Shown piece by piece: positions 17,998 through 25,444 of a DNA stretch of 61,431 bases. The notes below the pieces were generated by a model. That model saw only the letters and a list, made by a program, of their open reading frames with translations, was not told the DNA's origin and did not search any database. Origin of the DNA: Streptomyces sp. PT12 (GTDB lineage Bacteria > Actinomycetota > Actinomycetes > Streptomycetales > Streptomycetaceae); NCBI RefSeq assembly GCF_003311645.1, contig NZ_QEST01000028.1:1-61431 (forward strand), in the 5' to 3' direction. The translations under genes were made by a program, and so were the position numbers. The number at the start of each line of letters is the position of its first letter. The first letter of the stretch is position 1.

Positions 17998-18969
17998 ATG
18001 CGTATCTGGAACCCACGAGCGGAATGGGGCAGTTGGGGCACGCGGCTGCTGCCGGTGATCCTCGTCGCGGGGGTCGTGGGCTGCGGCGCGGACACGGCGG
18101 CGGAACGGGAGCCGGGGCCCGAGCCCAGCCGGGGGCCCGACCTCGGCCCCTGCCCGCCCGAGCCCGGCGCCCAGCAGGACCTCTTGGCGCGCCAGTGCGC
18201 CGTGGCGGCCGCGTGGGAGGGGTCGGACGAGGCGCGGCGTTGGGCGGAGGAGTTCCATCCGCTCGATCCCGTCATCCAGCTGCCCGAGGGCGGGCTGCGC
18301 GACGACTCCGACGCGTTGGCATTCGAGAACGGCAGCGTCAGGGCGTTGACGTCCCTGCCCGACGAGGCGGCGGAGGGCTCGATCCGGTGGGAGGACGGGG
18401 AGTCGGGGCCCGTGCCCCTGATGTCGGCCGCCGATGCCTTCGGCGAGATGGACAGCGGGATCGCCGACAGCTCCCCCGGCTTCCACGCGCTGGAGGTGAC
18501 CGGCGTGGAGCGTGGCGAGATGCGGCTGCGCACGAGCAGGGGACCGGCCCAGGCCCCCGCCTGGCTGTTCACGCTCGACGGCTACGACACCCCGCTGCGG
18601 CACGCGGCCGTCGCCCTCCCCGAGCCACCGGCCGCCCCCGTCGGCCCGGTGGAGGACGGCGAAGGGGGCGGCGGCGAGGGCGAGTTGAGGGGGTTGGACG
18701 CGCTGGTGCCGACCGGCGAGGACGGCCGTGACGTCAGCGTCATGTGGCTGAAGGGCTCCTGCGACGGCCGGGACCTCGACGTGCTGGAGACGGACGCGAG
18801 CGTCGTCATCGCCGCGTCGGTCGACGCCGCGCCGCCGGACGTGGTGTGCACCGCCGAGGTGCGCCCCGTGTGGCAGACGGTCGAGCTCGAACGCCCCCTG
18901 GGGGAACGGGCGCCGCTCGACGCGTACACGGGCGAGGTGCTCCAGCCCGCGCACCCGGCCCTCGAGTAG
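17998..18969 (+). CDS. Uncharacterised lipoprotein
   Basis: 323 residues with a signal peptide ending VVGC (Cys29), then an acidic, Pro/Glu/Gly-rich linker. A mature domain rich in Asp/Glu follows, with two possible disulfide pairs. No known domain is recognised. A Glu/Gly-rich low-complexity hinge (GPVEDGEGGGGEGELRG) near residue 220 separates an N-terminal from a C-terminal domain. The start ATG follows AGAGGGGC. It is convergent with the DUF2207 gene, with about 40 bases between the stops. Confidence 0.75.
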   Translation: MRIWNPRAEWGSWGTRLLPVILVAGVVGCGADTAAEREPGPEPSRGPDLGPCPPEPGAQQDLLARQCAVAAAWEGSDEARRWAEEFHPLDPVIQLPEGGLRDDSDALAFENGSVRALTSLPDEAAEGSIRWEDGESGPVPLMSAADAFGEMDSGIADSSPGFHALEVTGVERGEMRLRTSRGPAQAPAWLFTLDGYDTPLRHAAVALPEPPAAPVGPVEDGEGGGGEGELRGLDALVPTGEDGRDVSVMWLKGSCDGRDLDVLETDASVVIAASVDAAPPDVVCTAEVRPVWQTVELERPLGERAPLDAYTGEVLQPAHPALE

Positions 18970-19008
18970 CCGCGCGCCACGCAGGGAGCGGGGGCGGGCT
19001 CCCCGGGG

Positions 19009-20814
19009 TCACCAGGAGCCGCCGCCCCCGCCGCCGTCTCCGCCGCCGACCTCGCCACCGCCGCCGCCTCCGCCGCTGTCACCGCCCGACCCGTAACCCG
19101 ACGAGGCGTCCGACGATGACCCCGAGCCACCGGACGACGGCGCGGTGGCGGCGGACGCGGCCGCCAGCGGAAGGTACAGGGCGAGGTGGGGCCGCACGGT
19201 GTCATCCCCGGGTATGGACGCCCCCGTTCCCGTCCCCGTTCGCGTCCGCGCCGCGTCGGCCGCGGCCGTCCATGTCTCGGCCTCGCCCAGGGCCACCGCC
19301 CACGCGGTGACGATCCCGGCGTCGTCGTGCGCCTCGCCGCCGCGCTCCGCGCGTCCCGCGAGGTGACGCCGATATCCCTCCGCCTGGCACCACAGGTCCG
19401 AGCCACGCGCGGTGAGTGACGGCAGCTCCCAGGCCCGCACGAGCACCGCGAGCCCGGCACCCGCCAGCGCGGCGCCGACGGCGAGCGGCGCCCGCCAGGC
19501 CGCCCCCACGACCGCCACATCCGTCGCCGCGATCCCCACCGCGGCCACTCCCGCGACCGCGGCCACCGCGCCGACCCACCGGGCGAACCGGCGCCGCCGC
19601 CCCCGCGGCTCCCACAGCCCCTCGCCCCCCGCGCGCCGCCACTCGTCGAGCCGTCGGCCGAGCAGCTTCCAGGCCGTGGCGAACGCCCTGTTGTACTGGC
19701 CGAGCGGGACGCGCGGCTTGCGGGCGAACACGGCCCCAAGCACCTCCGCCGTCAACGGGTCGCCCGCGCCGCCCGCGGGAGGCCCCGAAGCCTGGTGGAG
19801 CACGGGCCTCCTGTCGCCGCTGATGGTCAGGTGCCCCTTCGCCGCCGCGGTCAGCAGCCATGCCGCCAGGTGCTCTTGGCGCACCCGGTCGGTGAGCAGG
19901 ATGCCTGCGTGCGCGGGAGCGAGGCCTGCGGGCGGCTCGCCCCGTGGCGTGACCGAGGCGCCCAGGCGGCGTATGTCCACCCGCCGGACCCGGCCTTTCG
20001 CCTCCTGGACCCGCTCCCGCCCGGCCCACCGCACCAACTCCGCGGCCAGGGCCGCCGCGACGAGGGCGATCGCGGTCGCCCACAGCCACCCCGTCGTCGC
20101 GCCGCCCCCTGCCTCTGCGGCGGGCGCCCGCCCGCCGGGCGCCTCCGGCAGCGCCGCGCCGCCGCCGTCCTCGTCTCCGACCCGGGCCGCCAGCGTCAGC
20201 CCCTCGTGGGCGTCGAGCCCTTCGACGGCGACGTCCAACTGCCCCGGCACGGGCTGCCGCACCCCGGCGCAGCCCTCACGGGAGCCGGACGCCCCCGCCA
20301 CGCAGCTCGGATCCTCCAGGGCGAACGGGGCGGCCAGGTGCGCGTCGACATCCCCGATGGGCACGTCCCACCGCGTGCCCACGGCGTCCCAGGCCAGCCA
20401 CTCCTCGTCGCCTCGGCGCGGCAGGGTGTACTCGATCCGGTACCGGTGGACCCCCGTCACCGTCGCGTCCGGGTCGCCTATCACGATGCGCGCGTCAAGA
20501 CCTCCCTCGACGCGGTGCGGCACCGGCTCGCCGTCCGCCGTCACGGCCACGTCGCGGACGTCTCCCGCCTCGGTCCCCGGCACATCACGGTAGATGCCGT
20601 GCCGTTGCTCGCCGTCGAAGTCGTAGTCGATCACCTCGGTGATCCGGGCCGTCCCGTCGTCGCCCATCTCGGCGCCGATCCACATCCGGGCGATCCGCTC
20701 CCCCGGCTCCCCGAGCACCGCGCCGAGCAGCCCGACCAGGCCCACCGCCACCGCGCCCACGAGCAGCAGCACGGCATCCCGCCGCCTGCGCCACCGCACT
20801 GACGTGCCCCTCAC
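19009..20814 (-). CDS. DUF2207 domain membrane protein
   Basis: About 601 residues from the GTG at 20814; a later GTG five residues in also has a purine-rich upstream. Basic residues RWRRRRD precede a first span AVLLLVGAVAVGLVGLLGAVL. The exported DUF2207 domain follows, with the YDFDG..RHGIYRDVPG segment. A second span TGWLWATAIALVAAALAAEL lies near residue 250, two more hydrophobic stretches near 430-475, and the C-terminus is Gly/Ser-rich ending GGGGGGSW, a hallmark of the family. The function is unknown. It is divergent from TetR, but nothing ties the two. Confidence 0.85.
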   Translation of the reverse strand: MRGTSVRWRRRRDAVLLLVGAVAVGLVGLLGAVLGEPGERIARMWIGAEMGDDGTARITEVIDYDFDGEQRHGIYRDVPGTEAGDVRDVAVTADGEPVPHRVEGGLDARIVIGDPDATVTGVHRYRIEYTLPRRGDEEWLAWDAVGTRWDVPIGDVDAHLAAPFALEDPSCVAGASGSREGCAGVRQPVPGQLDVAVEGLDAHEGLTLAARVGDEDGGGAALPEAPGGRAPAAEAGGGATTGWLWATAIALVAAALAAELVRWAGRERVQEAKGRVRRVDIRRLGASVTPRGEPPAGLAPAHAGILLTDRVRQEHLAAWLLTAAAKGHLTISGDRRPVLHQASGPPAGGAGDPLTAEVLGAVFARKPRVPLGQYNRAFATAWKLLGRRLDEWRRAGGEGLWEPRGRRRRFARWVGAVAAVAGVAAVGIAATDVAVVGAAWRAPLAVGAALAGAGLAVLVRAWELPSLTARGSDLWCQAEGYRRHLAGRAERGGEAHDDAGIVTAWAVALGEAETWTAAADAARTRTGTGTGASIPGDDTVRPHLALYLPLAAASAATAPSSGGSGSSSDASSGYGSGGDSGGGGGGGEVGGGDGGGGGGSW

Positions 20815-20971
20815 GCCCAACCCCCGTATCCGCGCCTCGCCGTACGCCGAAAGGGTATCGGCCGGGTCTGACACGGCACGGGGCGCGCACCCCGGGCGCG
20901 CACGCCGCCCGGGGTCTCCGCGACGATGGGAGCCGTGACACCCGAACCCACCCGAGCGATCCGGGGCGAGC

Positions 20972-21565
20972 ATGGCTGAGGCACCCCGCGCCGACGGCAG
21001 GACAGCGGGCGGCACGCGCCGTCGCGACCCCGAGCGGCGCGAGCGCATCGTCGGGGCGTGCCTCGACGTGATCGCCGAGTCCGGGGTCGCGGGCACCTCG
21101 CACCGCAAGGTGGCCGCGGCGGCCGACGTTCCCCTTGGATCGATGACCTACCACTTCTCCGGCATGGACGAGCTGCTGCACGAGGCGTTCACGCGCTTCT
21201 CCCGTTCGGCCATCGAGCGGTTCGAGCGGCGCATGTCCGCGGCCGCGGACATCGACGCGGCCAAGCGCGCGCTCGTCGCGCTCATCACCGACGACGTCTT
21301 CCACACGCAGCGCGACCTCGTCCTGACCCACGAGCTCTACACGCTCGCCGCCCGCGAACCGGCGTTCCGGGGGCTCACCAACGCCTGGATGGCCCGTAGC
21401 CGCGCCGCCCTCGAGCGCCACTTCGACCCGCCCACCGCGCGCCTGCTCGACGCGCTCATCGAGGGCCTGACCATCCACCGCGCCCTCGACACCGAGCCCC
21501 AGGACCCGGCCCTTGTCACCGCCGCCGTCGAACGGCTCACCTCGGGCCCCGCGCCCGGACGGTGA
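20972..21565 (+). CDS. TetR family transcriptional regulator
   Basis: 197-residue TetR-type repressor. The DNA-binding segment is at about residues 22-68: RRERIVGACLDVIAESG, then TSHRKVAAAADVPLGSMTYHF. The remaining alpha-helical ligand domain is of usual size. The target genes are not evident. It lies 157 bases from the divergent DUF2207 gene and nothing obvious follows it for 340 bases, so an autoregulated repressor of a distant or lost partner is possible. Confidence 0.92.
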   Translation: MAEAPRADGRTAGGTRRRDPERRERIVGACLDVIAESGVAGTSHRKVAAAADVPLGSMTYHFSGMDELLHEAFTRFSRSAIERFERRMSAAADIDAAKRALVALITDDVFHTQRDLVLTHELYTLAAREPAFRGLTNAWMARSRAALERHFDPPTARLLDALIEGLTIHRALDTEPQDPALVTAAVERLTSGPAPGR

Positions 21566-21902
21566 CGAGCTGGTGTGCCGCCTGTGGTGGTCGGTGTGCC
21601 GCGGGTGATCCGGGCCCGGGCCGGAGTCGCCCTGGTCCTCGCGCAGGTGACGCGCGCCTCGGGCGCGGCGCACCCGGTCATGGCCCTGCCGGGCGCCGAC
21701 GCCGGGGCGATGGGCGGCGCGGGGACCGTGCCGTGTCCTCATGTCCCCCCCGCGGCGGCGGCACTTCACACCCCACCGGGTGGGGCGGGCGGCTGCGCGT
21801 GCGGGCATGGATGAGTTTCGCCGACGGCCGCGGTCTGCCCCTCGACAGGAGCCGACGCCGGTGTCGGCGTCGGCGCGGGTGCAAAGAGAGTGGGACGCGG
21901 AC
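21566..21902. other. Gap without a clear gene
   Basis: 337 bases between TetR and the VOC gene. A plus frame of 79 codons (21575-21814) contains a short hydrophobic stretch (RARAGVALVLAQVTRASG) but ends in Pro/Ala/Cys residues and lacks a good ribosome site. I see no convincing promoter or repeat. It could hold the tail of a lost membrane protein next to TetR. Confidence 0.4.
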
Positions 21903-22250
21903 ATGGCAGTGGGAATCTTCGCGGGAGTTCCGGTGCGCGACTACGCGAGCGCGCTGGAGTGGTACAAGCGGCTGCTCGGCTCCGAGCCCGCCTTCCACCC
22001 CAACGACATCGAGGCGGTGTGGCGGCTGGCGGCTGACCGTTATGTGTACATCGTCGAGGACGCCGGGCGCGCCGGTGGCGCGGTCTGCGTGATCTGGCGG
22101 GACGACCCCGCCGCCGAGGTCGAGCGGATCGCCGCTCGCGGGCCGCGCCCCGTGGACGTGGAGAAGCACGGGAGCGTGTGGAAGTGGATCTACCGCGACG
22201 CCGACGGCAACGAGTTCGGGCTCGGCGGCGAGGTCGCGCCGCCCGGATGA
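21903..22250 (+). CDS. VOC family protein (glyoxalase/bleomycin-resistance fold)
   Basis: 115-residue single VOC domain. It opens IFAGVPVRDYASALEWYKRLLG, the usual first beta-alpha unit, and ends with the pattern WKWIYRDADGNEFGLGG that carries the metal-side acidic residue. The chosen ATG at 21903 follows a purine-rich stretch AAAGAGAG; in-frame upstream starts give an Arg-rich extension unlike the family. VOC proteins act as metal-dependent isomerases, dioxygenases or drug-binding proteins; the sequence does not tell which. Confidence 0.85.
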   Translation: MAVGIFAGVPVRDYASALEWYKRLLGSEPAFHPNDIEAVWRLAADRYVYIVEDAGRAGGAVCVIWRDDPAAEVERIAARGPRPVDVEKHGSVWKWIYRDADGNEFGLGGEVAPPG

Positions 22251-22357
22251 CCGGCGACGCGGTGTCAAGCGAGTGGCCACGCGGGGACAAGGCCACGCGC
22301 GGGCGGCGTGCCACGATCGTTCCGGTGCGGTCACGCGATCGGTCCTGGGGAGGGCCG

Positions 22358-22525
22358 GTGACGCATCGCAGTCATCGGATCAGGAAGTGGATCCAGGAGC
22401 CCGAAGGGAAGCGGAACATGCGAGGACGGAAGGGGCGGACGTTCGCCCGCGGCATCATCTGGGACCACCACCCGGGAACACCGGGCCCCGACAACCGCCT
22501 GGAGCGGCGCGGCAATCGCGCCTGA
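22358..22525 (+). CDS. Possible small basic protein
   Basis: A GTG-started frame of 55 codons between convergent VOC and AraC genes. It encodes a strongly basic peptide (HRSHRIRKWIQEP..., then RGRKGRTFARGIIWDHHPG). Third-position GC is only moderately biased and I know no family match. It ends just before the AraC stop. This may be chance; apart from it, the 283-base gap shows nothing. Confidence 0.25.
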   Translation: MTHRSHRIRKWIQEPEGKRNMRGRKGRTFARGIIWDHHPGTPGPDNRLERRGNRA

Positions 22526-22532
22526 GCCGCCC

Positions 22533-23513
22533 TCAGCCCCGTGGCGGACCGATGGCGCGGTGCCGGTAGTCCCGGGGCGGTGCGCCATAGGCGGCGCGAA
22601 AGGCCCGGGTGAACGTGGCGTGGTCCCTGAACCCGCTGCGGGCCGCGATCCGGTGGACGGGCACGGCCCGCAGCGCGGGGTCGGCGAGGTCGCGCCTGGC
22701 GCGTTCGAGGCGCAGGCCGCGGATCCAGGCCGAGACCGTGGTGTCATGGGCCCGGAAGACGCGGTGCAGATGGCTCAGTGAGATGTGGTGGGCGGCCGCG
22801 ACGACGGCCGGCGTCAACTGCGGGTCGTGCAGGTGCCGTTGGACGAACGCCTGGATGCGCGCGAAGAGCGCGCCCTGCCGGGAGTCCGGCGGCACCGCGC
22901 CCCCTGGCCCGGCGTGGTGGGCGAGCGCCGCGGTCAGCAGGTCGAGGGCGACGGTGCCGAGCCGGGGGACATCGGCGGGACGGTAGGCGTCGGCGCCCGT
23001 GGTCAGCCCGGCGATGAACTGCGTGAACAGCGCCCCCACGCCCTCCTCCCCCGGCAGGCGCACCGCGAGCAGCCGGTCGGCCTCGCCCTCGGGCAGCGGG
23101 AGCAGCGCCCTGGGCACATGGGCGCGGACCAGCGTGGCGGTGTCCCGGTCCGCGCCGATGCGGATGCGGAAGGGGCGCGAGCTGTCGTAGAGCGCGAAGT
23201 CGCGCCCGCCGAGCACGGCTTCGCGGTCCGCCTGGGCGACCGCGACCTCGCCGCGCAGGGGGAACACGACCGAGTACAGCTCGGGGTCGGACTCCCGGAT
23301 CAGCCGCGGCGTGCGCCACACGTCGGCGGTCGAGCACGTCAGCTCGACGACGTTGACCGCTCCGAGCTCGAGCTCACGCGCCGTGGCAAGGAACTCGCCC
23401 GGGCTCTCCGACCCGATGCGCATCGCGTGGGGACTCGTCGCCTGCAACGCGTCGAAGGCGGCCAACCGCTCGGCCCGCGGCAGGTCTTCGCCGCGGAACA
23501 CCGTTCTGATCAC
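22533..23513 (-). CDS. AraC family transcriptional regulator
   Basis: 326-residue regulator. The N-terminal two thirds match the AraC-binding-like domain (cupin-related), with VVFPLRGEVAVAQADREAVL. The C-terminal part has two helix-turn-helix units: AAAHHISLSHLHRVFRAHDT near residue 245 and VHRIAARSGFRDHATFTRAF near 295, ending in the family's typical YRHR. It starts at a GTG at 23513. It is divergent from the MarR gene across about 140 bases. Confidence 0.9.
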   Translation of the reverse strand: MIRTVFRGEDLPRAERLAAFDALQATSPHAMRIGSESPGEFLATARELELGAVNVVELTCSTADVWRTPRLIRESDPELYSVVFPLRGEVAVAQADREAVLGGRDFALYDSSRPFRIRIGADRDTATLVRAHVPRALLPLPEGEADRLLAVRLPGEEGVGALFTQFIAGLTTGADAYRPADVPRLGTVALDLLTAALAHHAGPGGAVPPDSRQGALFARIQAFVQRHLHDPQLTPAVVAAAHHISLSHLHRVFRAHDTTVSAWIRGLRLERARRDLADPALRAVPVHRIAARSGFRDHATFTRAFRAAYGAPPRDYRHRAIGPPRG

Positions 23514-23656
23514 TATGCGCCCCCGGCGTTCACGTGGTCCTCGCCCTGCCCTTCGACGATACCCAAGTCGCCGCCGCGACAGGGCGGATGCCGATGGACA
23601 GCCCAGGGTGCACAGCCCGTATTGAACAGTCTGGGGTGTCGATCTACCGTGGGAGC

Positions 23657-24106
23657 ATGAACGACCACGCCCCTGACATCTCCAGGACGGCGGCTAGGGC
23701 GGCGGGCGACGTTTGGGTGGTGTTCACCCGGCTCCGCCGCAGGATCAACGCCCTCGACGAGGCGAAGGGCCTCTCATCGGCGCAGGCTTCGGTGCTGATG
23801 CGGCTCGACAAGGCGGGCCCGGCATCGGCGAGCGACCTGGCCGCCGTCGAACGGGTCCGCCCGCAGTCGATGGCCAGGACCGTCGCCGCCCTCGAGGACG
23901 CCGGGCTCGTCGAACGCCGCCCCGACCCCGACGACGGGCGCCGCCAGCTGATCGAGCTGACCCGCACAGGCCGCGAGCGACGCCTCGACGACCGGCGGGC
24001 GCGCGAGGCATGGCTGGCGCGCAGCCTCCAGGAGCACGGCACGCGGGAGCAGCTTCAGGCCGTCATCGACGCCATGGAGCTGCTCGACGCCGTGGCGCAG
24101 TCGTGA
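23657..24106 (+). CDS. MarR family transcriptional regulator
   Basis: 149-residue MarR-type regulator. The winged helix covers ASVLMRLDKAGPASASDLAAVE, then QSMARTVAALEDAGLVERR and the DPDDGRRQLIELT wing at about residues 45-105. The ATG at 23657 is preceded by GGGAG; an upstream in-frame start would add a 41-residue extension without family support. The isochorismatase-like gene follows after 93 bases and may be its target (inference from position). Confidence 0.9.
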   Translation: MNDHAPDISRTAARAAGDVWVVFTRLRRRINALDEAKGLSSAQASVLMRLDKAGPASASDLAAVERVRPQSMARTVAALEDAGLVERRPDPDDGRRQLIELTRTGRERRLDDRRAREAWLARSLQEHGTREQLQAVIDAMELLDAVAQS

Positions 24107-24199
24107 GCCGCGCCACGGCGGCGCGGGGCCGCAGGCGGCCCGCGCGCGCCACGTCGTTCGACCCGTTACCCATCCCCGCCCCATGAGAGAGGCACCTTC

Positions 24200-24784
24200 A
24201 TGGCCGTCACCGCCCTCGACCCGAAGACCGCCCTGGTCGCCATCGACCTCCAGAACAGCGTCCTGGCCGCGTCGGGCGCCCCGCACACCACCGCCGACGT
24301 CCTGGCCCGCACGGTGCGCCTCGCCGACGCGTTCCGCGGCCGCGGCCTGCCCGTGGTGCTGGTCCGCCTCACCTTCGCCCCCGACGGCGGCGACGCCGTG
24401 CCGGGCCGCACCGACCTCCCCCGCCACGCCGCGACCAGGCCAGAGGGCTGGGACCGGATCGTGGACGCGCTCGCCGGGCACCCCGGGGACATCGTCGTCA
24501 CCAAGCGGAACTGGTCGGCGTTCCACGGCACCGACCTCGAACTCCAGCTGCGCCGCCGGGGGATCACCCAGATCGTCCTGACGGGCGCCGCGACCACCAT
24601 GGGCGTGGAGTCCACCGCCCGCACCGCCCACGAGCACGGCTACCACGTCACGGTGGCCACGGACGCGGTGACCGACCTGGACGCCGAAGCGCACCACAGC
24701 AGCCTCGCCAAGGTCTTCCCCCGCATCGCCGAGACCGGCACCACCGAGGAAATCCTCGACCTGCTGGCCAAGACGCACGCCTGA
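24200..24784 (+). CDS. Isochorismatase-like hydrolase without catalytic Cys (YecD-like)
   Basis: 194-residue isochorismatase-fold protein. Asp16 (VAIDLQN) and Lys102 (TKRNWSAF) of the usual catalytic triad are present. The nucleophilic Cys position is Gly135 in TTMGVESTAR. The same IGVESTAR-type pattern is known from E. coli YecD-like proteins, so this is a subgroup feature rather than a lesion. It may follow an acid-base rather than Cys-based mechanism, or act as a binding protein. ATG with GAGAGG upstream. Confidence 0.88.
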   Translation: MAVTALDPKTALVAIDLQNSVLAASGAPHTTADVLARTVRLADAFRGRGLPVVLVRLTFAPDGGDAVPGRTDLPRHAATRPEGWDRIVDALAGHPGDIVVTKRNWSAFHGTDLELQLRRRGITQIVLTGAATTMGVESTARTAHEHGYHVTVATDAVTDLDAEAHHSSLAKVFPRIAETGTTEEILDLLAKTHA

Positions 24785-24799
24785 CCCGCGACCGCGCCC

Positions 24800-24945
24800 C
24801 TACCCCCTTGCGGAGGGCTCGCCGTTGCGGGTCGTGAAGCGGCGGCGGGCCTCCTCGATCTCGTCGAGGTGGCGGCGGGTCCAGGCGCACATGCCGTTGA
24901 CCGTGTCGCGCAGCGCCTCGCCCGCCACGCGGACGGGGCGGGCGT
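24800..24945 (-). pseudogene. C-terminal remnant of an unknown gene
   Basis: A minus frame ending in TAG at 24800 has nearly perfect G/C third positions over about 48 codons. It encodes VAGEALRDTVNGMCAWTRRH followed by LDEIEEARRRFTTRN. Upstream of about 24945 the bias is lost, so only the C-terminus of a helical protein remains. No family is recognised. Confidence 0.4.
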
Positions 24946-24996
24946 CGAGTACGTCGAGTCGACCCCGGAGCTGGTGCGCGAGATCATCGGCCGTTG
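24925..24996 (+). pseudogene. C-terminal remnant ending TPELVREIIGR
   Basis: A plus frame ending in TGA at 24994-24996 reads GVEYVESTPELVREIIGR with full third-position GC bias. The 5' side runs into the opposite-strand remnant. It is the tail of a lost gene; the family cannot be named. Confidence 0.35.
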
Positions 24997-25017
24997 AGCC
25001 GCGCGGAGGGCGCGGCG

Positions 25018-25110
25018 TCAGCGGGCCAGCAGCGCGCGCAGCGCCTCGGCGACGGTGGCCGGGGCCTCCTCCGCCATGAAGGGGCCGCGGCCCTGGCCCG
25101 CCCCTGACCC
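25018..25110 (-). pseudogene. C-terminal remnant of an alpha/beta hydrolase
   Basis: A minus frame to a TGA at 25018 reads GPFMAEEAPATVAEALRALL. This is the final helix of alpha/beta hydrolases around the catalytic His, normally G-H-F-x-x-E-E-x-P. Here His is Pro, and the rest of the gene is missing upstream. It is a decayed end of a hydrolase gene. Confidence 0.5.
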
Positions 25111-25364
25111 GGCCCTGACGCCCGCGCCCCGCGGGGCGGGCCCAGCGCCCCGGACGAGGCCGGATTCTCACCCCCGCGGCCGGACGCGGGCGCGACACGG
25201 CGGGGAAACCGGCGCGTCACCCGCGCGCCCGCGGCGGCGGCGCGCTCCCGGCGTGCGCGGCGGCCAGGCCCCGACGGGATTGCGTACAACTCGGCGAACG
25301 GCCCCATATCGGTGGCCAGATTCTTACGTTCAACCCATTGACCGACCCCCATCACGCTCCCTAC

Positions 25365-25403
25365 TGTTCCGACAACACGAACGCCGTATCGCTCACCGGA
25401 ACA
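25365..25403. promoter_or_regulatory. Inverted repeat upstream of the OYE gene
   Basis: TGTTCCG at 25365-25371 and its complement CGGAACA at 25397-25403 are separated by 25 bases, within the AT-richer leader of island B and 42 bases before the ATG. A candidate operator for the IclR protein of this island or another regulator; no consensus was matched. Confidence 0.4.
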
Positions 25404-25444
25404 ATCGTGACGGGATCGACGGGCGCACCGAACGAGGAGGCGCG

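Noticed and set aside
24200-24784. Isochorismatase-like protein as a dead enzyme
   Set aside because: The missing Cys with the GVESTAR pattern is shared with YecD-like proteins, so it is a subgroup trait.
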